A stretch of DNA of 64,000 bases from Apium graveolens. Lineage: Eukaryota; Streptophyta; Magnoliopsida; Apiales; Apiaceae. The notes beneath the pieces were generated by a model that worked only from the letters and a program-made list of their open reading frames with translations, was not told the origin of the DNA and did not search any database. Shown piece after piece: positions 1-10,640 of this stretch. The position numbers and the translations under genes were made by a program. The first letter of the stretch is position 1, and each line of letters opens with the position of its first letter. The DNA lies in contig NC_133647.1 of NCBI RefSeq assembly GCF_009905375.1, positions 9,065,788 to 9,129,787 of the forward strand, written 5' to 3'.

Positions 1-162
1 GAGATGATCATAGATCGAGTCTGGTACATCAGTTGGATGATAGATTTCACCACCAATACGAAGAAGTAGTTTGTATGGGTCGAAGTACACCTTCTCATCA
101 CTAGGATTGAAGATTAGTAGGTAGCATCCATCATTGCGTGTGAAAAATTGAGGTTGAGCCAA
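1..162 (-). pseudogene. env-like second ORF of Sirevirus-like element, 5' part only
   Basis: On the minus strand a frame without stops runs from position 162 to the window edge (54 codons) after an in-frame stop just upstream. The first codon is TTG where ATG is expected, followed by GCTCAACC; a one-base change of ATG would explain this. The conceptual product has no signal peptide or membrane segment in the part visible. It lies 658 bp after the pol stop, the position of the env-like ORF in Sireviruses. I do not recognise its domain. It is classed as a pseudogene because the start is lost and the element is decayed; more of it lies outside the window. Confidence 0.55.
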
Positions 163-240
163 ATTTTAATGAAGAAATTTGAGTGTATTTGAAGTTGTGA
201 ATGAAAAGGCAGTGAGAAGTTTTGGAAGTGGAGGGTTTGA

Positions 241-248
241 ATTTATAG
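241..248 (-). promoter_or_regulatory. TATA box before env-like ORF
   Basis: Minus-strand CTATAAAT lies about 80 bases before the env-like start codon and is followed by a C/A-rich, ATG-free leader typical of plant 5' UTRs. The other Sirevirus-like element has the same octamer before its own env-like ORF (55164-55171). Promoter activity is inferred. Confidence 0.45.
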
Positions 249-479
249 CAGAGGAGATAGAAACTGAAAAGACTCTTTGATTAACCATGTAATAATTAAA
301 CATAGTATGTATACACGATTTCGCGTATCTAGGTAAGCAAAAAGTAATCTCTCTCTTCAGATTCCTATTCCCAAAGTAATTACTCAAGAGTTGATGGTTA
401 CTTACAGCAATAGCTAACCCATGCAAGTAATTAAAAGATATTCCATTAACTCGCTGTTAATAAAAAAATACCGAGTAAC

Positions 480-830
480 AATTTATTTCGAAGAAATTCA
501 AAATAATCAATGAAATATAATAGTCAATCAAAGTTTAACCATTATCAGTATTTAATCATGACTATTAGGATTTATCAGTCAACACTAGTTTGACCAATAT
601 CAGAATTTAACAACTACTGTCACGATCTATTATTCAAAGCAAGTTTAACTAATATCAGAGCATATACGCATAAACAATAGTTTAACATGCAACTATCAGC
701 TAGGATTAATAGAAATTAATTGCATGTTATCATGGCATCAGAATTTAACACAATAATCAGTATCTAACAAGTACTGACACATAATAAGATACCATGCTTC
801 AACTATCAGTAGTTATTTCTTAATTATCAG
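480..830. repeat. ATCAG-motif repeats in pol to env-like spacer
   Basis: At least nine degenerate copies of (T)ATCAG(A/T)A(T)TTAAC or TATCAG, often followed by AACA, are scattered over 350 bp, for example near 545, 597, 651, 733, 754, 800 and 816. The inverse form TACTGAT recurs in this element's LTR at 6917-7016. No coding frame spans the segment on either strand beyond the pol stop at 820. Confidence 0.6.
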
Positions 831-3800
831 ATTTTGAGAAATGTCCTGATATCATTCCCAATTCATTCACCAATCTTGTGAAAGTAGCTTCACAGAGAGG
901 CTTGGTGAATATATCTGCTAATTCCTCATCTGTTGTAACAAAGACCAATTCTATTGTACCTTCTTCCACATGTTCCCTTATGAAATGGTACCCGATGCTG
1001 ATGTGTTTAGTCATTGAATGTTGCACTGGATTTCCTGTCATTGCAATAGCACTTTGATTATCACAATATATAGGAATAGCATAATAGTCTAAACCATAAT
1101 CCAGTAATTGCTTCTTCATCCATAGAATCTGAGCACAACAACTTCCTGCAGCAATATATTCAGCTTCTACAGTTGATGCAAAAATTGACTTTTATTTCCT
1201 GCTATACCAAGAAACCAATCTGCCACCAAGAAATTGGCAGCTTCCAGAAGTGTTTTTCCTGTCTATTTTGCATCCTGCAAAATTAGCATCTGAATATCCA
1301 GTTAGCTTAAAATCTGAATCTCTAGGATACCATAATCCAAGATTCATGGTGCCTTTAAGATATTTAAAAATTCTTTTCACAGCTAATATATGAGGTTCCC
1401 TTGGATCAGCTTGGAACCTTGCACAAGGACAAGTAGAATACATGATATCAGGTCTACTAGCAGTCAAATATAGGAGTGAGCCAATCATACCTCTGTATTT
1501 AGTTATATCTACTAAAAAACCAGTATTTAAATCTAACTTGGTTGCAGTGGCCATGGGAGTTGATGCAGTTGAGTTGTCTTGCATTCCAAATCTTTTGAGC
1601 AAATTCCTGGTGTATTTCGATTGACTTATGAAGATCCCTTCATCAGTCTGTTTAACTTGTAACCCTAGAAAATAACTTAATTCTCCCATCATACTCATTT
1701 GATATCTAGACTGCATTAGCTTTTCAAATCTCTCACAAAGTTTATCATAAGTAGATCCAAAAATAATATCATCAACATATATTTGTACTAATAACAAGTC
1801 CTTACCATGGTATTTATAAAAGAAAGTTTTGTCAATTGTACCTCTTGTGAAACCACTTTCTAACAGAAATAAAGCACGTGTTTCATACTAGGCCCTTGGA
1901 GCTTGTTTTAGTCCATGGAGTGCTTTATCCAGCAAGTAGACATAATCTGGATACTTTTGATCAATGAACCCTGGAGTATGTTCAACATACACTTCCTCTT
2001 CAAGTTCTCCATTTAGAAATGCACTCTTTACATCCATTTGGAACACTTTAAACTTCTTGTGAGCATCATAGGCTAGAAAGATTCTTATTGCCTCAAGCCT
2101 TGTAACTGGAGCAAAAGTCTCCTCATAATCAATGCCTTCTTGCTGTGAATAGCCCTTTACAACCAGTCTTGCTTTGTTTCTTGTAACAATTCCCTCACTG
2201 TCAGTTTTGTTTTTTAACACCCACTTTGTGCCAAAAACTGATCGGTTCTTTGGTCTTGGCACAAGAGTCCAAACTTTGTTCCTTTCGAATTCATTAAGCT
2301 CCTCTTGCATTGTCGTAACCTAGTCAGCATCTTGAAGAGCTTCTTCTACTTTCTTGGGTTCAGTTTGAGACAGAAAAGAATGGTAGAGACATTCGTTTTG
2401 AGTGGCTTTTCTGGTTCTTACACAACTATCAGGGTTTCCAATGATTAAATCAGGTGTGTGTGACTTAGACCATTTTCTTGCAGATGGGAGTTGACTCCTT
2501 GACGAAGAACCTCCTCCTCGATCCATGAACTCTCTGTTATTTCTTTGACTAGTACCACTATTATGTCCTGATGTTCCCCCTAAATCAGTGTTCCCATTGT
2601 TATCAGTATTTGAATCATCAGAATGAGAGTCTGATGACTTATCTACTGACGTTGCTTGAGTTGAATCACTTGTAGAAGTCTCTGGATTTGAATCATGTTG
2701 CTCCCCCTCAACATATGCTTCAGTGTTTGAAGAATTTTCATTATTATGTGAATCATCAGAGCTTTGAGTGATATCGGGATTTACTGTATCAGGATGAGGA
2801 TTTAAGAGTTCAGCATATGATACTTCTTTTTCAAATCTCAATTTGTCATGGTCATCTACATCTTCTAGACCTGTAATCTTTTTGTCAACAAAAGATACAT
2901 GTATGGATTTCATGACTGTTCTTGTTCTCAGATTGTAAACTCTGAAGGCTTTAGTAGACAAGGGATATCCCACAAAAATGCTTTCATCAGCTTTTAGATC
3001 AAACTTGGTCAGCTGCTCCGGATGAGTTTTGAGAACAAAACACTTACAACCAAAAATGTGAAAGTATTTCAAATTTGGCTCATTTCCCTTCACCATCTCA
3101 AATGGTGTTTTTCCATGCATGTTGATCAATGGTGCATTTTGTGTGAAGCAAGTAGTTTGCACAGCCTCAGCTCGTAAGTAAGTAGGCAATCTTGCTTTCT
3201 CTAGCATGGTTCTTGCAATTTCTATGAGAGTTCTATTCTTTCTTTTAACAACTTCATTTTGTTGTGGAGTTCCAGGAGCAGAAAACTCTTGTTTTATTCC
3301 CTTGAATTTGCAGAACTCTTCTATGGAGCTATTATTGAATTCAGTTCCGTTATCACTTCTAATGATCTTCACTTTGTATGTTGATCCTTTTTCCAGCTCT
3401 CTTACATGATCAAGAAGAATGGATGGAGATTCATCCTTGGTGTGCAGAAAATATACCCATGTGTATCTTGTATATTCATCAACAATTACTAGTGCATACC
3501 TCTTCTTGGCAATTGACATAACATTTACTGGACCAAAGAGATCAATATAAAGTGGATGATATGGTTCAAAAATGGAGGATTCAGTCTTACTCTTGAAAGA
3601 TATTTTCCTTTGCTTGGCTTTCTGGCATGAGTCACATAAGCCATCAGGAGTAAACATTGCATTGGGCAATCCTCTTACAAGATCTTTCCTCACAAGTTTA
3701 TTGATATTGTTGAAATTGAGGTGAGAAATTCTTTTATGCCAGTTCCAGCTATCTTCCACAGATGCTCTACCAAGTAGACAAATTTTTGATTCATCAGTGC

Positions 3801-4161
3801 TTGTGAAGACCCTGGCTTCATATAAACTACCATGTCTCAAACCAGTCATTGCAATCTTGCCATCAGACTTACTGACAATTTCACAATGCTCCTCATAGAA
3901 GTTCACATGGTAACCTATGTCACATATTTGACTTAAACTGATCAGATTATGCTTGAGTCCTGCAACTAGAGCTACATTCTCAATGATGACATTTCCAATT
4001 TTGATTTTACCATATCCCAAGATTTTTCCTAAGTTGCCATCTCCATAAGAAACACTTGGGCTAGCTTTCTCCTCAAATTCTGATAGCAGGTATTTATAAC
4101 TAGTCATGTGTCTTGAGCATCCACTGTCCAAGACTAGAGTATTTCTCCTGTTAACCTGCAA
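820..4161 (-). pseudogene. Ty1/copia pol (protease-integrase-RT-RNase H), decayed
   Basis: Minus-strand remnant of the pol polyprotein. From the 5' end: aspartic protease motif VLDSGCSRHMT; GAG-pre-integrase with WHKRISHLN and C-DSC; integrase core with D...D...E context (YIDLFGPV, SDNGTEFN, GTPQQNEVVKR); an acidic Ser/Asp/Asn linker; RT with [27 protein letters not shown] and the catalytic YVDDIIFG; RNase H with DADFAG-like DANFAG, CDNQSAI and ADIFTKPL at the end. Frame breaks: TAG near 2319 and near 1886 where Trp is expected, and TAA near 1190 where Gln is expected. Apart from these the domains are nearly full length, so decay is by point nonsense rather than truncation. Confidence 0.9.
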
Positions 4162-4392
4162 TCAGTATTTGAAATCAGTTAGTGTTTTTAAGGACCCAGA
4201 CTTGCTTGGATCCTTTGGCCTTTTTAAGTTTGTTAACATATGTAGCAGAAGACTTCTTATCAGAGTTTATGTTAACATCCTTATTATCAGTATTTACACA
4301 TGCAGAAACATATTTTACTTTATTTAAAGAGGTTTTAGTTCATAATAATCATAATACAAAATGTGATACTCTTTACATGTATAAATAGAGTG

Positions 4393-6479
4393 TCAAACAC
4401 TACCACAATGAAAACAAGGACTCTGTGGTTTATATCTAACTGTTCTATTCCTAAACTCTGATTTAGGAGTAACAATATTTATCTCTTTATTCTTCCTGCA
4501 AGAATTAGCTAGATGATTAGTGCTACCACAGTTCAAACATGCCTTTCTAGGTGCATTGAGAGGAGTTACATAATTACCATTCTTATTAACACCTACCTTG
4601 CCATTTCTATTTTTCCTAGGCCTTTTCTCCTTTTCTTTCATGTGTAAATCCTTCAGCTTTTGCTTAAGCTATTTCTAAGTCATTAAACCAATATTTACTG
4701 ATTTTGTGTGAACTTGTTCAATCTTATCAGTTATTAAGTTCGAACTATGTGCTGAGGTTGAACCTACCTCATTAACTGATTTAACAACATCAGCACTTGG
4801 GTTAAACTTAATGGTCTTTAACTGAACCTTGTTCAGTTTGACCTTGGTATCAGTATTTACTGGTTTTTTTTCTCAATTTCTTTTTCAATTTTCTTATCAG
4901 AATGTAGATCTATCAGCATATCCTATTCATGATCCCTAACAACCATTCTCTAAAATTTCCTGAGTTATTTTTCCTGAGTTAGTCCAAGGTTTAATAACCT
5001 CTCTTTCTTTAGCTAACTCCTTTTCTAGATAAGCATGCTTTTCTAACAATTTTTCTTTAATAAAAACAACATTATCCTTTTCTTTTTGAATTTCTAGCAT
5101 GGAAAACAACTCAATTTCTAGGTGATCATTCATTTTCTTTAACTCAAAGTTCTCACTCTTGATTCTATTATTCTCTAAAGTTTGATCCCTATAACTAACA
5201 TGCAGAGATTTAAGAAACAATCTTAATTCACAGATATCATTAGTATCAAAAGCAAGAGTAGTCTGAGGTACCTTTAATTCAACATTGTCAACCTCAGTGT
5301 CTGCATTTGCCATGAGAGCATAATTGATCCCATCATCTGAATCTGATGAATCATCCCAGTTTTTCTTCTTTGAGATCAAGGCTTGTTTCTTCTCAGCTTT
5401 GGGTTTTTTGCAGTCAGCTGCAAAGTGTCCAATTCCAAGTTTTCTAGATTTTGATTCCTTCCGATCAGTACTTCTTTTGTAATTCCTCTTATCAGAGTTT
5501 GAGAAACTGGAACCTTTTCTGGAAAACCTTCTTCCTTTCTTGAAGTTCTTATAGACCATCTTCTTGAAGCCTTTAACCAATAGAGCAACTATTTATTCCA
5601 TGTCTTCATTGTTGTCATGATCACTATCAGGATCTGATTCATTATCTGACTTTGCAATCATAGCTTTTCCTTTGGAGTAGCATTTTCTCCTAGCTTTCTC
5701 CTTTGGCTTCTCTTCAACTTTGAGTGCTACCGGTCTAGACTTTGATCCTTTCCTCTTGCTCCTTCGCTTCATCTCTAGTTCATGAGTTTTCAGTATTCCA
5801 TAGATATCATATAGAGCGTGTCATTAAGTTGATAGTTATCCTCTATTGATGTGACCTTAAACTCCCACTTTTCAGGGAAAACAAGTAGGAACTTAAAGTT
5901 TGAATCCTCTAAATCATACTCCTTGTCGACAATAGACAAGTCATTCAGAAGCTTCTGAAATCTGTCATAGATCTCAATTAAGGACTCATTATTTCTTGAG
6001 TCAAAGTGCTCATATTCTTGAGTAAGTACTGTCCTCCTGTTCTTCTTGATAACAGTTGTACCTTGACACTTTATATCTAAAGCATCTCATATCTCTTTTA
6101 CTGTTTTACATCCAATAACTCTATTGGACATAACACTATCAAGACTGTTGTGCAAGATGTATCTGACTTTAGCATCCTTCATAATAGATGAAAGATCTTC
6201 AGGAGTGTAGTCCTTCCTTTCTTTGTCAACCATCTTTTCTGGTTCTCCTGCAACAGAAACAGTTACCTTCATTGGTTTATGAGGACCATCATAAATCCTG
6301 CTTAGATATTTATGATATGTGGCTTCCAAGCACATAGCCATCCTGACTTTCTAGATTTTATATTCATGTATCTTCAGGATTGGCACCTTGATGGCTTCAT
6401 ACCTACTCATGTTGCTACTAATCTGTGATGTGGTCGGGGGTGGTGGTTGTGGATTCTATGGTGCTTCTTTGTCTACCAT
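4393..6479 (-). pseudogene. Sirevirus-like gag, decayed
   Basis: Gag starts at the ATG at 6479, about 50 bases after the primer site. The capsid-like part contains a UBN2-type region (GPHKPMKV, a conserved pattern in Sirevirus gag) followed by a basic stretch and a long Glu/Lys coiled-coil-like segment (about 4960-5300). Three zinc-knuckle positions are visible: near 5420 (only GHFAADC remains), near 4520-4560 (CLNCGSTNHLANSC, intact CX2CX4HX4C) and near 4370-4410 (CFHCGSV then a stop). Stops include TAG seven codons after the start and another where Trp is expected near 6350. It is not able to make a full Gag. Confidence 0.8.
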
Positions 6480-6527
6480 TAAAGATTGATTTTTAGATCT
6501 TAAACTGTTTGTATGTCAACAGCAAGA

Positions 6528-6537
6528 TCTGATACCA
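6528..6537 (-). other. primer binding site for initiator tRNA-Met
   Basis: Minus strand TGGTATCAGA begins two bases after the LTR end. This is the plant copia minus-strand primer site complementary to the 3' end of initiator tRNA-Met. Confidence 0.85.
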
Positions 6538-6539
6538 AT

Positions 6540-7052
6540 TGTTAGGTCTGTAATCAACTGTAGAGGGGGATGAATACAGTTTATGTAGATAATTCGACAA
6601 AGCTTTAATAAAATCAACAGTTTTTATATTAATTGAGATAAAAACTGATTATAAACGTACTCTCTCAAAAGGATGAACAAATATCCTTGAGAGCTGCTAG
6701 GTTATGCGAATGATATAACAATGTTCGCAATGCTTATAGCATGGACCTAATCTATGCTTTATATAGAGCACAATTACACAATCAATAAGGAATCATATTC
6801 TATTACAATAAGGAAATCTATTACATAACCATGTATGATTGCTTCTGAGATAAAGTCCTTCACCGCCTTGAGATCCCGCTTTCCTTTTCCTTCTCGAATA
6901 TTTACTGAGGTGACAAATCCTGATGATATCATCTGCTGATCATCAAGTACTGATATAAGTACTGATGACATCACTCTTCAGTAAATGCTGATATAAGTCT
7001 TGATAAGAACTTCTGATAGTTTTTGTCCATATATCATCAATTATATCTAACA
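6540..7052 (-). repeat. 5' LTR (513 bp) of the left Sirevirus-like element
   Basis: The LTR is bounded by the inverted ends TGTTAG and CTAACA and abuts the primer site. A minus-strand TATA box CTATATAAAG lies at 6767-6758, about 285 bp from the LTR start. Upstream of it (6917-7016) are repeated TACTGAT/ATCAGTA motifs. Near its 3' end is a C-rich run before the terminal CTAACA (read on plus as agagggggatgaatac), matching the LTR end of the element at 47383-61980. Confidence 0.85.
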
Positions 7053-9772
7053 ATGCCTATAGGAAACTACACATAATTTGTAAGAAGGATGAAGCATTAA
7101 TTCTTGATGTGTGCATAAATAAGAACACCTAGCAGGTTAACATGCATAAAACTACATGTAGACTGAGCAACTGGTTGCATTAGAAAAGATTTATGATTTA
7201 TGAGTAAACTATAGACTGCCAAGGTACAAATATATTAGAGTGTCATGTGCCTAGGAAGGGCTATATAATTTTTTGAGGGGCCAATGATCACGCACTAACT
7301 GTGTGGCCTGAAACTAATAAGCTTTCAGTTAAGCATGTCAAACAACCTAAGTGTACACGTGCACTAAATAAATATAAACAGAATGTATATAGAAAGTCTA
7401 AGTAATGACATTATAAGGCAACTATAATTTTGTTCTAATATAGTCACAAACACAATAACCATGAGCTGATAATCTCTGCGTAATTCGAAGTAGGATATAT
7501 TGCCTAGGAAATTAGTTACAATTAATTTTTTTGACTCGTATATAATGTCTTTTAAACCATATCATTTGATTTCTTTGCATGTTTAAGCCTCTGTTTCACC
7601 AGAAAATAGAATCATCGGGTATAATAAAATGTAAAAGCCTTCCTACACATTAAAGTTTTGATTCGGCACTTCAAGAAAATGTGAATAAATGAGTAGGGAT
7701 TTAGAGTTTGAGGCTCGTTGTAAGAGCTAAAATAGAATTCAGTTACATAGATATTATTAAACATAAGAAATATAGTGAACTCCCCCTCCCCCTTCAGTAC
7801 TGCTAGAAATGTTATGGGCTAACAACGATAAGAGTTTCAAACCTTTTAACTAAGACTATTTTTTAGAGAGCTTAATATTCAAGATAAATTTGTAGCCAAT
7901 TTATAAGATTGTACCTTTGTTTATCCTACAAGCAGATAATATTTTATAAGATTTATTTGTAACATTCAATGAGAGTTTCTTTTAAGTTCCCAATACCTAC
8001 ATTCTCATTATCTACAACGTGATACCTAACGTCTAGAAATTTCACTTGGATCACTTGGAATCATTTCATGTTTCAAACTTAAAGGGTAAGATAGAAAAAT
8101 TAAATAAAGCTATCTAACCTTAAGAAAATGGCAAACTTTGTTGCTAGTAATCGACATATCTTCATAGATTTGAAGAATCATTACATCAAACAGTTTATTT
8201 GCAAAGTATATTATCAAGAAGAATCATGTTCTAAATTATCAATATATAAATGTATACATACAAACATACATATATACATATATAATGTGCTTGAAAGATC
8301 ATCTACCTCGAATATGTTCCCGAGCATGATTGTAACCGGTAGTTATAGATCGTCATACCCTTATGCGAGCCGTTATAAGCTATTTGGCGCGGATATAAAT
8401 ACAAGTATATGACACAAGTAAAAGGATTAAACACGAGTAGAAGAAGGGTTAAAGAGGCACATTGATAGTAAATAGTCACATATAACAGAGAGATAAAGAG
8501 CTATGACAGATCCTACGTGGAATAAAATCACTCACGGAACCCCCTAGTTGTCGTATTAAATATATAATAAATGGGTATTAATAAAATGAGGTTTCCTAAA
8601 AAATTTTGGGCCCGATGCAGTTGGACTGTGTAGCTAATCACCAGTCATGCCTTTAAGCATATATTAAATAAATGATAATGGTAAAGAAAATAACTTTAAC
8701 ACATAATGCCTTCTTAAAAAGGGAAGATAAAATGAACACTGAAAAAATTCTTTATTCAAAAAATGGTGAAACATGAGAGTTATTATGGCTTTTGAAGAAA
8801 TATGTGCCGTAACTATGATAACCAACTAAATTTTAATGAGGTACTCTGTATGGACCATACACTGAATTTTAACTATTTCATAGTATAGTAACAAATTTCC
8901 GTGTATAGACATAAATTTAAGTAACTCAAAAGTTTATATAAAGAAGATTGAAAATCGAGGATATACATATATATACACGTATCGAAGCAATAAAGAAGAT
9001 AATATTGAAGATTGTGGATATGAGATGAAGAGAATTTATCAAATCAAGTTAGTCGGAAAACATACATACATTTGTCCCGAATTTTGGCTAGTCAACTTAT
9101 GCATTTAAAATATTCAACTAATAATATGATAAATTATATCGATAATATGTATCTAATTATACCATAATACTAGGAACCATGCATGCACACACACAAATAT
9201 ACATATATAAATTATAAATTGAATAAATTGCTTTAAAGTATACATTCTATAAATAATATAAGTTTTTATCTAGATCACTCATGAAGAAAATCCAAACTCG
9301 ATATATATGAAAGTGTTCAAAATGCCTGAACATAAAATAAAACAGTAATAATGTGTGTATCGCTAAGTATTAATAAAATACGAATTTGATTATTTTTTAA
9401 AAATTATTTGAGTTAGTATCTAAGCAAAGTATTACCACCTGGTTTTAGATTTTAACTTTTATCACTTTTATCGTAAAATTTTCATTATTTGTTATTTCGA
9501 GATCTTTCGGTAAGTATCATATAATTAATTTTAAACTAGTATTCGAATTCAAATTTTATTGTTAGTTTTGCAGGTTATTTCATTATATTTTACAAGAAAA
9601 TAATTTTTTTCTCAATTTTTTTCTCAATTTTTTTATTCACATAATCTAGATATATAATTACAATATTTTTATTTACCATCCATAAAAGAAAATTAAAATT
9701 TCAAAAATAAAATTCTCTCTAATAAAACCACACTACTTTGATCCAATCCAAATTACAAAAACACCAAAATAC
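7053..9772. other. intergenic, AT-rich, no gene seen
   Basis: This 2.7-kb stretch upstream of the ARABIDILLO promoter has only short chance frames, low-complexity AT runs and TA-rich stretches (for example around 8260-8285 and 8960-8980). I see no transposon ends, tRNA or conserved protein. Confidence 0.6.
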
Positions 9773-9782
9773 ATATATAAGC
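9773..9782 (+). promoter_or_regulatory. TATA box of ARABIDILLO gene
   Basis: ATATATAAGC lies about 85 bases before a strong splice donor (GAGG/GTAAGT at 9868) in the leader. Transcription would start near 9805-9810. A ccaat at 9743 lies 30 bases upstream. Inferred from spacing; no transcript data. Confidence 0.5.
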
Positions 9783-9867
9783 ACATTTATATTGTAGGTA
9801 ATTGGTAGAAAATTACAACACTTGGGAGCACACCAACAAAGGGAGAGTTTGCAAGAACAAGAGGAGG

Positions 9868-10494
9868 GTAAGTTCTCATTCTCTTCAGGGTTTCATGTAA
9901 AACTTCATCTCTCTCCATTATTCACCTCAATTCTCTCTGACCCTTTTCAGTTTTCTATCTCTTTCTCGCTTGATATCTTCATATATGTATCTATATGTTC
10001 ATATTTGTACGTTTTTGCTTGTGTTTAGCTGGTTTAATCAGAATCTTGGTTGTTAGAGAAATACCCAGATAGGAAATAGATTCAAGGTGCTATCTTTATG
10101 AGTTTTGAAGATTCTAGCTTTGTTGGTTGATGGTTTTTTGATTGTTTTTGCTGCAATGTGTTGTTGATTGGTGTTAATTTGATGGGTAATTTTGTGGGGT
10201 TGTGGGTATGGATTTGATGGGGTTTGGGGTGATGGGAGTTGGGGTTTTTGAGGTGAATTGATGGTTTTGTTTGGGTGGTTTTTGGTTTTTTGATTTGGGT
10301 TTTCGAAATTTTAGGTGGGTTGTTGGAGGTTTGGGTTTGGATTGTTTGGTGGATGATTTTGGGTGGTTTTTTGCTGTGTGTGTTTGATTTTGGTGATTTG
10401 AGTGTGTGGGTGTTTAAAGGTCTGTGTGTTTTGCATTGATGGTTTTGGTTTTGATTGTTTGAGCTTATTTGAAGTTGGTTATGTTGTTTTTTAG
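9868..10494 (+). other. probable 5'-UTR intron of ARABIDILLO, strongly G/T-rich
   Basis: A GTAAGT donor at 9868 and a TTTTTTAG acceptor ending at 10494 would remove 627 bases of leader. The part 10090-10490 of the plus strand is almost devoid of C and consists of TTTGGG/TGGTTT-like words. After the acceptor the leader carries a five-codon upstream ORF (ATG at 10507) before the main start. Leader introns with such G/T skew are common in plants and may enhance expression; that role is inference. Confidence 0.5.
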
Positions 10495-10640
10495 GTTTGA
10501 TTTGGTGATGCTGCAACTATTGTGAATTTCGGAATCTGAAGTTGTGGATTGTTGGTATTTTGCGTGATCATTGGCTGAAGGATTGAAGTTGAGAGAAGTT
10601 GAAGGGTGTTTAGCTAGTGCATTGCGTGCGGAAGTTAGAA

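Larger units (their letters stand above)
1..7052 (-). mobile_element. Sirevirus-like Ty1/copia retrotransposon, minus strand, cut by left window edge
   Basis: Read on the minus strand the order is 5' LTR (7052-6540), tRNA-iMet primer site, gag, protease/integrase/RT/RNase H in copia order, a 660-bp spacer rich in an ATCAG motif, a TATA box and the opening of a second ORF. A post-pol ORF in a copia element with a long gag carrying several zinc knuckles is the hallmark of the Sirevirus genus (family knowledge). The 3' LTR must lie left of the window, so age and target duplication cannot be tested; the five bases next to the 5' LTR are atgcc. Nonsense codons in gag and pol show it is not autonomous. 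Confidence 0.85.

Noticed and set aside
8128..8412. 94-codon frame upstream of ARABIDILLO
   Set aside because: No similarity or domain I recognise, AT-driven composition and TA repeats; likely chance.
10082..10516. 144-codon open frame on the minus strand, rich in Lys, Pro, Thr, Gln and Asn
   Set aside because: It is the complement of the C-poor G/T-rich leader intron of ARABIDILLO; low complexity explains the lack of stops.
10617..10640. Eight-codon N-terminal extension of ARABIDILLO from an upstream in-frame ATG
   Set aside because: Relatives start at MSRRVRRK; the ATG at 10641 fits better. A start at 10617 cannot be excluded without ribosome data.
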